Of a stretch of DNA of 64,000 bases, positions 42,374-50,369 are shown in pieces. This DNA is from Epilithonimonas lactis (GTDB lineage Bacteria > Bacteroidota > Bacteroidia > Flavobacteriales > Weeksellaceae). Location: the NCBI RefSeq assembly GCF_900110605.1, contig NZ_FOFI01000001.1, forward strand, positions 62,001-126,000, given 5' to 3'. A program made the translations under genes and the position numbers. Under the pieces are notes generated by a model. It made no database searches. It saw only the letters and a program-made list of their open reading frames with translations, and was not told where the DNA came from. Each line of letters opens with the position of its first letter. Positions within the stretch are counted from its first letter, which is position 1.

Positions 42374-42706
42374 ATGGTAAAAGCGCTGATGTATTTTGTG
42401 GTCGGAACGTTAATTAGTTTTTTCTTGAGACGTCTTACAGGAAGTCCGGTAGATTTCTGGGTGGAACTTTATGTGGCTTCAGCTTTTGGGATTGGTTGGG
42501 GATTGGCTTATTTCGTTGACCATCCTGATTGGCCTTTACCAAAGAAAATGGGGATTTCGTTTATAGGAATTATTTTCCTCGTGGTTTTAGGCTTGCTATG
42601 TTTTGACTTCGAAGTTGCTGTTTCTTCTATTCTGAAATTTTCGACCGTATTCGTAGCTTATTATATGATAGCAAGTTTTAGAGAAAGCAAATCGTTGAGA
42701 TATTAG
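42374..42706 (+). CDS. small membrane protein of unknown function
   Basis: This is a 110-residue protein with about four hydrophobic segments (ALMYFVVGTLISFFL, LYVASAFGIGWGLAYFV, MGISFIGIIFLVVLGLLCF, FSTVFVAYYMIASF). It starts at ATG 42374 and ends before a strong terminator. The family was not recognised. Confidence 0.65.
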   Translation: MVKALMYFVVGTLISFFLRRLTGSPVDFWVELYVASAFGIGWGLAYFVDHPDWPLPKKMGISFIGIIFLVVLGLLCFDFEVAVSSILKFSTVFVAYYMIASFRESKSLRY

Positions 42707-42760
42707 TTGGCTGATAGCATTTGGCTTTTGTCAATTTGCTTCGGTTCTTTATAATATATT

Positions 42761-42797
42761 AAAAAGCCAGACTTCTTGGGAAATCTGGCTTTTTTAT
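42761..42797. terminator. bidirectional terminator
   Basis: AAAAAGCCAGACTT pairs with AAATCTGGCTTTTT, flanked by A/T runs. It separates two convergent genes. Confidence 0.75.
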
Positions 42798-42802
42798 TTT
42801 GT

Positions 42803-43849
42803 TTAATGAATCATCAGAAAACTTATGAGTGCTAATCCAATGATTAAAAAAGTAAAAGCAAAGAAGTTGAACCAAAGTGTTAAAAATCCAATGAGTATGC
42901 TGACTCTTTTTTTAGTATTATAAACGCGTTTGTGGGCAATGAAAAAGTAGATGATATCATAAAAGAAAATACAGAAAATCCCTAAGTACAATATTTTGTT
43001 GATAAATGGTACGCTGCAGTATTCTGAAACTTTGTATAATAGTAATGAAAGTAATAAAGACAACAATAGAAATGAAAAGTAATGTAATGTGAAAATACCG
43101 TGGTCGAAATACCACCATCTCTTTTTGTTATGAAACAGCCATAAAATAAATGCGAAAATTGGGAGATAAATGAAAAGTGCTTTTGGAAGATTATGAATGG
43201 TCGTCTCTATAAATCCTGTTAAAATCTCACTCTTTTTGTAGCCTTTTTTCTGTAATTCGGCTAGTTTGTTATGGATTGGTCGATTAAAGAAATTATTATC
43301 AGAAATTGTAATTTCATCCTCGTCTAGTTTCTTGTCCATATCGAACGTCTGTTCAATTTCGTCGATTTTTGAAGAGTCTGTAATAATAGGAGTGTACTTG
43401 GCAATAATTATGCTGTCTTCTTTCGTCCACTTTTCTTTGGCTTTAGCATCGTTAAGCGCTTTTTGTATTTCGGAGATTTTGTCCTTTTGAGAAAATAATT
43501 TTGATTTCCCCTTTCCCTCAAAATTGATATTGAAAGGTGGAAATATAGCGAACAGGAAAAATGTAACGAAACTTACAAAAATGTAAAGCTTCACAGGAGG
43601 GACAAAAGTTTGTCGCTTTCCTTCAAGATAAGTGCTCGTAAGTTTCCCTGGTTTGAAGAACAGATTTTTCAAAGTTCCCCAGAATTGTCCATCGTAATGT
43701 GTGAAATCCTCTACAAAATGAGTGAAGAGATAATGGAAAGGCTGTCTTGTCTGGATGTTTTGCTGTCCACAATTAGGACAATATTTTTCCTCAACCGTAT
43801 GTCCGCAATTCAGACAGTCTTTTTCTTCTCTCAGTTTTCCGTGGCTCAT
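42803..43849 (-). CDS. DUF3667 family membrane protein with N-terminal zinc ribbon
   Basis: Two CxxC pairs make a zinc ribbon at the start (CLNCGHTVEEKYCPNCGQ), followed by the DUF3667 motif FHYLFTHFVEDFTHYDGQFWGTLKNLFFKPGKLTSTYLEGKRQTFVPPVKLYIF. Four or five transmembrane segments and a charged, mostly helical loop (about 125-220) follow. I chose ATG 43849 (MSHGKLREEKD); an upstream TTG at 43867 would only add six residues. Length is 348 residues. The function is unknown. Confidence 0.82.
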   Translation of the reverse strand: MSHGKLREEKDCLNCGHTVEEKYCPNCGQQNIQTRQPFHYLFTHFVEDFTHYDGQFWGTLKNLFFKPGKLTSTYLEGKRQTFVPPVKLYIFVSFVTFFLFAIFPPFNINFEGKGKSKLFSQKDKISEIQKALNDAKAKEKWTKEDSIIIAKYTPIITDSSKIDEIEQTFDMDKKLDEDEITISDNNFFNRPIHNKLAELQKKGYKKSEILTGFIETTIHNLPKALFIYLPIFAFILWLFHNKKRWWYFDHGIFTLHYFSFLLLSLLLSLLLYKVSEYCSVPFINKILYLGIFCIFFYDIIYFFIAHKRVYNTKKRVSILIGFLTLWFNFFAFTFLIIGLALISFLMIH

Positions 43850-44011
43850 TTTTAGAATTTTCACCAAAAATATAAAAAAGCACTCTTATATAATTGCCTT
43901 AATATTAATTAATTTTGAACAGTGCGAGAAGAATTCGAATTAATAACTCATTAATAGTTAGAAATTTAAAATCTTTTTTGCGGATTAATTTTTCAGGCGA
44001 AAAAATTTTGC

Positions 44012-44063
44012 TACCTTTGCACACCCGTAAGGGAAAATTATGTTTAATCGTAAACGATAAATT
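44012..44063 (+). promoter_or_regulatory. rplM promoter and leader
   Basis: TACCTTTG (44012-44019) is a -7 box. The leader contains a 6-codon frame (ATG at 44040, MFNRKR, stop at 44058-44060) with an ATCG-TAAA-CGAT hairpin at 44046-44057. It ends 3 bases before the GTG start of rplM. It could be an autoregulatory ribosomal-protein leader or a leader peptide; this is inference. Confidence 0.5.
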
Positions 44064-44519
44064 GTGAATACATTAAGTTACAAAACAGTATCGGCAAACA
44101 AGGCTACAGCAAATAAAGAATGGGTTGTTGTAGATGCTGCTGGGCAACCGTTGGGAAGATTAGCTTCTACCGTTGCAAAGATTTTGAGAGGTAAGCACAA
44201 AACGAACTTCACACCTCACGCAGATTGCGGAGACAATGTGATCGTTTTGAACGCTGGGAAAGTTACACTTTCCGGAAACAAGTGGGCAGATAAAACTTAC
44301 ATCTGGCATACAGGATATCCTGGTGGTCAGAAGTTTATGACTGCAGACGAGCTTAAGAAAAAAGACGAACTGAAAGTTTTGGAAAGATCCATCAAAGGGA
44401 TGCTTCCTAAAAACAGACTAGGTTCTGCTTTGTTCAAAAACCTTTATTTATATGAAGGAACAGAACACAAACACGAAGCTCAGCAGCCTAAAGTAATCAA
44501 TGTTAACGAATTCAAATAA
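44064..44519 (+). CDS. rplM: 50S ribosomal protein L13
   Basis: The uL13 family pattern is clear: KEWVVVDAAGQPLGRLASTVAKILRGKHKTNFTPHADCGDNVIVLNAGKVTLSGNKWADKTYIWHTGYPGG. Length is 151 residues. The start is GTG at 44064 (MNTLSYKTVSANK), as is usual in flavobacteria. It heads the rplM-rpsI-rpsB cluster. Confidence 0.97.
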   Translation: MNTLSYKTVSANKATANKEWVVVDAAGQPLGRLASTVAKILRGKHKTNFTPHADCGDNVIVLNAGKVTLSGNKWADKTYIWHTGYPGGQKFMTADELKKKDELKVLERSIKGMLPKNRLGSALFKNLYLYEGTEHKHEAQQPKVINVNEFK

Positions 44520-44524
44520 TTAAT

Positions 44525-44911
44525 ATGTCTACAGTACACAAAATCGGAAGAAGAAAAACTTCTGTTGCAAGAGTTTTTGTTAAGCCAGGAACTGGCGTTA
44601 TTAGCATAAACGGTAAAGATGCTAAAACTTATTTCTGTACGGATGTTTTGGTTTATAAAGTGAATCAGCCATTTTTGTTGACAGAAACTGTTGATCAATA
44701 TGATCTTAAAGTGAATGTTTTCGGAGGAGGGATTACTGGACAAGCTGAGGCTATCAGACTAGGAGTTTCTAGAGCATTATGCGCTATCAATGAGGAATAT
44801 CGTTTGGTTCTTAAGCCACACGGATTGCTTACTAGAGATGCAAGAATGGTTGAGAGAAAGAAATTCGGTCAGAAAAAAGCAAGAAAGAGATTCCAGTTCT
44901 CAAAACGTTAA
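44525..44911 (+). CDS. rpsI: 30S ribosomal protein S9
   Basis: This is uS9: VHKIGRRKTSVARVFVKPGTGVISING at the start and the conserved basic tail ending FQFSKR. Length is 128 residues. It begins 5 bases after rplM. Confidence 0.97.
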   Translation: MSTVHKIGRRKTSVARVFVKPGTGVISINGKDAKTYFCTDVLVYKVNQPFLLTETVDQYDLKVNVFGGGITGQAEAIRLGVSRALCAINEEYRLVLKPHGLLTRDARMVERKKFGQKKARKRFQFSKR

Positions 44912-45090
44912 TCCAGACAAGAGATGGAGAGACAAGAGTTGGGAGATCATTGATCTCATATCTCGAATCTTTAAGTCTTTTAATCTCACTTAAATATTGC
45001 CCGTTACGTTTAGCATCCAAACTTTACTCCCATCTAAAGTAAAGTTGATTGCGGAAAAGCGGAAAGTAAACTAACAAAAAACAAGAAAAC
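44912..45090 (+). promoter_or_regulatory. rpsB leader region with hairpins
   Basis: The 179-base gap before rpsB contains GAGATCATTGATCTC (about 44,941-44,955) and AACTTTACT/AGTAAAGTT (45,019-45,027 with 45,039-45,047). It may carry a separate promoter or a ribosomal-protein leader; no known motif was confirmed. Confidence 0.35.
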
Positions 45091-45852
45091 ATGGCAAAAG
45101 CAAATGTAAAAGACCTTTTAGAGGCTGGCGTACACTTCGGTCACATGACTAGAAAGTGGAATCCAAATATGGCTCCATACATTTTCATGGAGAAAAACGG
45201 TATTCACATCGTAGATTTACATAAAACAGCTGTTAAATTGGACGAGGCTTGCGTAGCTTTGGAAAAATTAACTTCTGCAGGTAAAAAAGTTCTTTTCGTA
45301 GCAACTAAAAAGCAAGCGAAAGAAGTAGTAGCAAAACACGCTGCTGAACTTAACATGCCTTATATTACAGAAAGATGGCCAGGTGGTATGCTTACAAACT
45401 TTGTAACTATCAGAAAAGCTGTGAAGAAAATGAACTCTATCGATAAAATGAAGAAAGACGGTACTTTCGAAACTTTATCTAAAAAAGAAAGACTACAAGT
45501 TGATCGTCAAAGAGCAAATCTTGAGAAAAACTTAGGTTCTATCTCAGACATGGTTCGTCTTCCTTCAGCTATTTTCGTAGTTGACATTATGAGAGAGCAC
45601 ATCGCAGTAACAGAAGCTAAAAAATTGGGTATCCCTGTTTTCGGTATCGTAGATACTAACTCAGATCCAAGAAAAGTGGATTTCGTGATCCCGGGAAATG
45701 ATGATGCTTCAAAATCTATTGATATGTTGTTGAGCGTAGTTTCAGAATCTATCAAAGAAGGTTTATCTCAAAGAAAAGCAGACAAAGAAAAATCTAAAGA
45801 AGAAGGCGAAAAAGTTTCTGCAGACGCGGATGCTGATTTCGATGCTGAATAA
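45091..45852 (+). CDS. rpsB: 30S ribosomal protein S2
   Basis: This is uS2: LLEAGVHFGHMTRKWNPNMAPYIFMEKNGIHIVDLHKTAVKL at the start, RWPGGMLTNFVTI, and IFVVDIMREHIAVTEAKKLGIPVFGIVDTNSDP. Length is 253 residues with an acidic low-complexity tail. It ends in a strong terminator with no tsf after it. Confidence 0.97.
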   Translation: MAKANVKDLLEAGVHFGHMTRKWNPNMAPYIFMEKNGIHIVDLHKTAVKLDEACVALEKLTSAGKKVLFVATKKQAKEVVAKHAAELNMPYITERWPGGMLTNFVTIRKAVKKMNSIDKMKKDGTFETLSKKERLQVDRQRANLEKNLGSISDMVRLPSAIFVVDIMREHIAVTEAKKLGIPVFGIVDTNSDPRKVDFVIPGNDDASKSIDMLLSVVSESIKEGLSQRKADKEKSKEEGEKVSADADADFDAE

Positions 45853-45876
45853 TCGAAGGATTTATCTAAAAATAGA

Positions 45877-45912
45877 AAAGCGGTTTCAAACATTTGAGAC
45901 CGCTTTTTTTTG
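45877..45912 (+). terminator. rpsB terminator
   Basis: AAAAGCGGTTTCAAA pairs with TTTGAGACCGCTTTT, followed by a T run, about 25 bases after the rpsB stop. Confidence 0.8.
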
Positions 45913-45940
45913 TTGTAATATTTCTACGTTATAGTTATTT

Positions 45941-46026
45941 GAGCAGCTTTTCCGCCTTCCGTTCCCGCTTTTTTTGCCAAGGCTTTTCCCAATCCAAAAA
46001 AGAGCTCCACTCAAGTCGGGCTGCAG
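45941..46026 (+). repeat. copy of the dispersed (C/G)TTTTCC...CAAGTCGGG repeat
   Basis: This copy includes GCCTTCCGTTCCCGCTT, CTTTTCCCAATCC and CCACTCAAGTCGGG. Related copies lie at 16,541-16,655, 25,989-26,078 and (minus) 61,438-61,527. With neighbouring sequence it fills the rpsB-accA gap; no gene is seen. Confidence 0.6.
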
Positions 46027-46094
46027 CTTCGCAAGATTGAAATTTTGTCGATTAATTCACGATTTGCCATACAATGAAATTCAGACAAACAAAA

Positions 46095-46127
46095 AACCCT
46101 TCCAAAGTTTTAAACTCTGAAAGGGTT
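46095..46127 (-). terminator. accA terminator
   Basis: On the minus strand AACCCTTTCAGAGTTT and AAAACTTTGGAAGGGTT form a stem, followed by TTTTTTGTTTG. It lies past the accA stop at 46184. Confidence 0.7.
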
Positions 46128-46183
46128 ATATTTTATTAGGTTAAAGGGTGTAAAGCCAAAAGCAAATTGCCAAAAACAAAATC

Positions 46184-47140
46184 TTACCCTTTGAATTCTC
46201 CCATCGCAATGAATTTCTCCTGACGGTCGTTCACCAATTTCTCAGAAGCTTGCTTAGACAACGTTTTAATGTCTTTTAAAAGGACTTTCTTCACATTCTC
46301 AAACGTAGTCGCAGAATCATAATGCGCGCCTCCTAAAGGCTCTGGAATGATGCCGTCGATCAATTCCTGTTTTAGCATATCTTCTGCTGTCAGTTTCATT
46401 GTCGTTGCAGCGGTTTCTTTATATTCCCAGCTTCTCCAAAGGATTGCAGAACAGTTTTCTGGAGAGATTACAGAATACCAAGTGTTTTCCATCATGTAGA
46501 CCTTGTTTCCAACACCAATTCCCAATGCACCGCCACTTGCACCTTCACCGATGATGATGGTGATGATTGGCACTTTTAGAGAGCACATTTCGAAGATGTT
46601 TCTAGCAATCGCTTCACCTTGCCCACGTTCTTCAGCTTCCAATCCTGGATAAGCGCCTGGCGTATCGATCAAAGTTACCACAGGAATGTTGAATTTCTCT
46701 GCCAGTTTCATCAATCTAAGAGCCTTTCTGTAACCTTCAGGATTTGACATTCCGAAACGTCTGTGCTGACGTTCTTTGGTCGTTCTACCTTTCTGGGTTC
46801 CGATGAGCATAACTGTATTTCCGCTGATGCTGGCAATTCCGCCGATCATCGCAGGGTCATCACCGAAGTTTCTGTCACCGTGCAGTTCCACAAAACTTCC
46901 TTCGTCTGCCAAACCGTTGATGTAATCAAGCGTGTAAGGTCTGTCCGGATGTCTCGATAACTGAACTCTCTGCCAAGGCGTCAGATTTTCGTATATTTTT
47001 TTCTTAGTTTCTTCTATTTTGGTTTTGATCTTTTTGCAGGATTCATCCACATCAATGCCGCTTTCTGTACCCAATTGTACACATTTTTCGTACTGATCTA
47101 TCAATTCCTTTACAGGTTGTTCAAATTCTAAATATTCCAT
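46184..47140 (-). CDS. accA: acetyl-CoA carboxylase carboxyltransferase subunit alpha
   Basis: This is the alpha half of the carboxyltransferase that makes malonyl-CoA for fatty acids. It contains [104 protein letters not shown] and [14 protein letters not shown]. Length is 318 residues. It is transcribed alone, while accB and accC lie about 11 kb away. A -7 box TATTTTTG lies at 47162-47169. Confidence 0.96.
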   Translation of the reverse strand: MEYLEFEQPVKELIDQYEKCVQLGTESGIDVDESCKKIKTKIEETKKKIYENLTPWQRVQLSRHPDRPYTLDYINGLADEGSFVELHGDRNFGDDPAMIGGIASISGNTVMLIGTQKGRTTKERQHRRFGMSNPEGYRKALRLMKLAEKFNIPVVTLIDTPGAYPGLEAEERGQGEAIARNIFEMCSLKVPIITIIIGEGASGGALGIGVGNKVYMMENTWYSVISPENCSAILWRSWEYKETAATTMKLTAEDMLKQELIDGIIPEPLGGAHYDSATTFENVKKVLLKDIKTLSKQASEKLVNDRQEKFIAMGEFKG

Positions 47141-47161
47141 GTTTTGTTTGGATTAAACCCT

Positions 47162-47169
47162 CAAAAATA
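47162..47169 (-). promoter_or_regulatory. -7 box TATTTTTG for accA
   Basis: On the minus strand this matches TAnnTTTG, 21 bases before the accA ATG. Confidence 0.5.
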
Positions 47170-47197
47170 ATGTTTTTTTTTGAATTGGTTTTTATTT

Positions 47198-47366
47198 AAT
47201 CGCAAAGGTTTATTTTTTCATTCTGGTTATTAAGAGAGCAAAGTTTTTGATCAATTGAAATTGATCTGAGGAAGCTTGAATATTGACTCAAACGCTTCTT
47301 CATCGACAAGGTCGAAATCTTTGCTTGCTAAAAAAAACCAGTTTTTCTTTAAAACTTTGCGTTTAA
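47198..47366. repeat. nested inverted repeat, same type as at 30,424-30,570
   Basis: AATCGCAAAGG near 47,198 faces CTTTGCGTTT near 47,355, with an inner AGAGAGCAAAG facing CTTTGCTTGCT. It fills the accA-gltX gap. Confidence 0.5.
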
Positions 47367-47370
47367 AATA

Positions 47371-48879
47371 TTAATTTATACTAATTGCTTTTTCAATTCT
47401 TGCAAGAGTTTTTTCTTTGCCGATAATGTTCATAATATCAGGAACATCAGGACCTTTCAATTCACCAACTAAAGCCAATCGAAGTGGCATCATCACTTTT
47501 CCCATTCCCAAAGAATGTTCTTCAGCAAAATGATGGATGGCTTCCTTGAGAGTTTCCGATTCAAAGTTTTCAGTTTCGAGTTTGGTAGAAAAGTCTTTTA
47601 AAATGGCAGAAGTTGTGTCGTTCCAGGCTTTCTTCAAGGCTTTTTCGTCGTAAGATGTTGGCGCTTCGAAGAAGAATTTTCCATCGTTGTAAATATCAAC
47701 CACGAAAGTCGCTCTTTCTTTCATCAACGAAACGATTTTCAATAATTTGTCATCAGAAAGATCAAAAGCTTTTACTTCATCCACTTCTTTCAATAATTCT
47801 AAAACTTCTTCATTAGATTTGGTCTTCAAATATTCCTGATTGAACCATTTTGCTTTCTGCGGATCAAATCTTGCGCCCGCTTTATGAACTTTATGAAGGT
47901 CAAATTCCGCAATCATTTCGTCCATAGAAACAATTTCTTTATCGTTTGCAGGCGTCCAACCTAGCAATGCAGTCATATTAATGAACGCTTCCGGGAAATA
48001 GCCTGATTCCTTATAACCTTTCCAGATCTCATCACTTTCAGGATCTTTGAAATTCATTGGGAAAACCGGAAAACCGAATTTTGCACCATCTCTTTTGCTT
48101 AATTTTCCTTTGCCTTCTGGTTTTAGAATCAATGATAAATGGGCGAACTCAGGTGCATCCCAATTCATTGCTTCATAAAGCAAAACATGCAAAGGCATAG
48201 ATGGCAACCACTCTTCACCACGGATCACGTGAGAGATCTTCATTTCAAAATCATCAACCACATTGGCGAAATGATAAGTTGGCATTCCGTCATTTTTGAT
48301 CAAAACCTTGTCATCCAAAGTATTTGTGTTGACAGAAAAATTTCCTCTGATGATGTCTTGAAGATTCAAAGTTCTGTCAACCGGCATTTTGAAACGAACA
48401 ACATACGGAACGCTCGCATCCAATAATTTCTGAACTTCTTCCTGAGAAAGGGAAATGCTATTTTTAAGTTGTTGTCTTGTCTGATGATTGTAAGAGAAAA
48501 CGTCGCCTTTAGCTTCGAAATCTTTACGGATCGCATCCAATTCTTCCGGTGTATCAAAAGCCAAATAAGCATAATCTGTTTTCAGGATTTGCTCTTTGTA
48601 TCTGTCGTAGATGTCTCTTCTTTCAGATTGTCTGTAAGGAGCGTATGGACCACCAACTCTAGGACTTTCGTCTGGGATGATGCCGCACCATTCCAAAGAA
48701 TTCATGATGTAATCCTCTGCACCTTCCACATATCTTGCGGTGTCTGTATCTTCTATCCTAAGAACAAATTCTCCACCTTGATTTTTGGCAAACAGATAAT
48801 CATACAAAGCAGTACGTACGCCACCTAAATGTAAAGCGCCTGTTGGGCTGGGTGCAAATCGCACTCTTACTTTTTCCAT
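47371..48879 (-). CDS. gltX: glutamate--tRNA ligase
   Basis: This is a class I synthetase charging tRNA-Glu. Motifs: the HIGH-type APSPTGALHLGG (about 9-20), DTDTARYVEGAED, RGEEWLPSMPLHVLLYEA, and the KMSKS-type KLSKRDG. Length is 502 residues from ATG 48879; the upstream TTG overlaps the -7 box TAATTTTG (48898-48905). It is divergent from the cupin gene. Confidence 0.95.
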   Translation of the reverse strand: MEKVRVRFAPSPTGALHLGGVRTALYDYLFAKNQGGEFVLRIEDTDTARYVEGAEDYIMNSLEWCGIIPDESPRVGGPYAPYRQSERRDIYDRYKEQILKTDYAYLAFDTPEELDAIRKDFEAKGDVFSYNHQTRQQLKNSISLSQEEVQKLLDASVPYVVRFKMPVDRTLNLQDIIRGNFSVNTNTLDDKVLIKNDGMPTYHFANVVDDFEMKISHVIRGEEWLPSMPLHVLLYEAMNWDAPEFAHLSLILKPEGKGKLSKRDGAKFGFPVFPMNFKDPESDEIWKGYKESGYFPEAFINMTALLGWTPANDKEIVSMDEMIAEFDLHKVHKAGARFDPQKAKWFNQEYLKTKSNEEVLELLKEVDEVKAFDLSDDKLLKIVSLMKERATFVVDIYNDGKFFFEAPTSYDEKALKKAWNDTTSAILKDFSTKLETENFESETLKEAIHHFAEEHSLGMGKVMMPLRLALVGELKGPDVPDIMNIIGKEKTLARIEKAISIN

Positions 48880-48897
48880 GTCTAAAAAATTGTGGTG

Positions 48898-48905
48898 CAA
48901 AATTA
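48898..48905 (-). promoter_or_regulatory. -7 box TAATTTTG for gltX
   Basis: On the minus strand this matches TAnnTTTG, 18 bases before the gltX ATG at 48879. Confidence 0.5.
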
Positions 48906-48933
48906 AGAAATTCTGAGCGTTTTGCCTTTTGAA

Positions 48934-48965
48934 TTTGGTTAATCTTTTCCGAAATAGTACTTTTG
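48934..48965 (+). promoter_or_regulatory. promoter of the cupin gene (TTTG-N20-TACTTTTG)
   Basis: TTTG at 48934-48937 and TACTTTTG at 48958-48965 fit the -33/-7 pattern. The ATG at 48978 follows 12 bases later. Confidence 0.6.
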
Positions 48966-48977
48966 TTAATTAAAATA

Positions 48978-49328
48978 ATGGTTATGTTAGAAATAGGGGA
49001 AAGACCTTGGGGAACGTATTATGTTTTGGCAGATGAACCACATTATAAATTGAAAAGAATTGAGGTGAATCCAGGACACAAATTGTCTTATCAATTCCAT
49101 TACAAAAGACAGGAACAGTGGACCATCGTGGCAGGCAACGCCATTGTAGTTTTAGACGACAAGGAAATTCCGCTTTCTTACGGCGAAAGTATCTTTATCC
49201 CGCAAGGTGCAAAACATCGCATCATGAATCTATCGGAGCAGCCAGTTGTTTTTATCGAAGTTCAAACTGGAACTTACTTTGGTGAAGATGATATCGTGCG
49301 AATCGAGGATGAATACGAACGAGCATAG
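48978..49328 (+). CDS. single-domain cupin, mannose-6-phosphate isomerase type II C-terminal type
   Basis: This is a short cupin of about 116 residues that matches the stand-alone C-terminal domain of type II phosphomannose isomerase/GDP-mannose pyrophosphorylase: RPWGTYYVLADEPHYKLKRIEVNPGHKLSYQFHYKRQEQWTIVAGNAIVVL and IFIPQGAKHRIMNL. It has the metal-binding pattern but no GMP domain, so it may be an independent isomerase. The promoter sits just before ATG 48978; the GTs downstream are on the opposite strand. Confidence 0.85.
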   Translation: MVMLEIGERPWGTYYVLADEPHYKLKRIEVNPGHKLSYQFHYKRQEQWTIVAGNAIVVLDDKEIPLSYGESIFIPQGAKHRIMNLSEQPVVFIEVQTGTYFGEDDIVRIEDEYERA

Positions 49329-49348
49329 ATCATCAACTCTATATAAAA

Positions 49349-49380
49349 TAATGGCAGCCTAATTTTTAAGCTGCCATTTT
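49349..49380. terminator. bidirectional terminator
   Basis: AATGGCAGC pairs with GCTGCCATT, with A/T tracts on both sides. It separates the cupin gene (+) from the glycosyltransferase operon (-). Confidence 0.75.
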
Positions 49381-49391
49381 TAATTGATATT

Positions 49392-50354
49392 CTATATTTT
49401 TCTTTTTCTAAGGATAAAATCTGCAATTTCTAAAAAGAACGATCTCACAGGGAATTTAGATGTCATTTCATTGTAGTTGTTATCAAACCTCTTTTTTAAT
49501 TCTTTCAAATTAGCATCAAAATATGCGCTTTGAAGTGGTAATTTTTCTGATAGAATAAGGTTTTCTTTATACTTTATAGCAAAGCGCTTGAGGAACCTTT
49601 TGTATTCTTTGAAAGATTTTACCTCTCTATCAATACTAAAGTAGTTGGTGATATCCTTTTTTTCTTTCTCTGTATTTTTAAAAAATACATTGCCTACTTG
49701 TTGCGAGTCGTGCCTTCTGTAGTAGATCAGTTTTTCGTCCAGGAAGAAAAGTTTGTCCTGCAAAACAGCTACCAGCGCAATCCAGCCATCGTGATGCACA
49801 TTGTCTATGATCGGAAAAGGCATGATGTCTTTTTTAATATCTTTTTTGATTGCCATTGTAGCGCCAGTACAAAAATTGTCAATTAAATTAAGGATATTAA
49901 AATAATCAAATCGGTATCCTTTTGCGCGCACAGATTTTGGAATGTCCCAAAGACTTATAATGTCCAGTTCCTTATTTTCCGCATCGATTCCGTAGCCATT
50001 GGTGCATATTACAGAGATTTCTTTGTTTTCTTCGAAGGTTTTGAGAATTCTTTCAACTTTATTTGGAACCCAAATATCATCTTGGTCGCATAAAAAGATG
50101 ATCTCGTTCTCACAAAGTGAAATGGCTTTTTCAAAGTTTTTGACGCTTTGAAGATTTTGTTCGTTGATATGAATCTTAAAAATCCCAGGATGCTTTTCCG
50201 CGTAGACATTCAAGATGGAAACCGTAGAATCTGTGGATCGATCGTCACAAACGATAATCTCGTCAACTGGGTGTGATTGATTCAGAATAGAATCCAATTG
50301 TTGTTTTAAAAATCTTTCTCCATTATAGGTGCAAATTGCAACTGACGTTTTCAT
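49392..50354 (-). CDS. family 2 glycosyltransferase
   Basis: The GT-A fold is seen from MKTSVAICTYNGERFLKQQLDSIL, then CDDRSTDSTV, CDQDDIWVPNKVERIL (the DxD region), and FCTGATMAIKKD. It transfers a sugar in surface glycan synthesis; donor and acceptor are unknown. Length is 320 residues. It is the last gene of the minus-strand glycan operon. Confidence 0.88.
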   Translation of the reverse strand: MKTSVAICTYNGERFLKQQLDSILNQSHPVDEIIVCDDRSTDSTVSILNVYAEKHPGIFKIHINEQNLQSVKNFEKAISLCENEIIFLCDQDDIWVPNKVERILKTFEENKEISVICTNGYGIDAENKELDIISLWDIPKSVRAKGYRFDYFNILNLIDNFCTGATMAIKKDIKKDIMPFPIIDNVHHDGWIALVAVLQDKLFFLDEKLIYYRRHDSQQVGNVFFKNTEKEKKDITNYFSIDREVKSFKEYKRFLKRFAIKYKENLILSEKLPLQSAYFDANLKELKKRFDNNYNEMTSKFPVRSFFLEIADFILRKRKI

Positions 50355-50369
50355 ATATTCTTATTCAAT

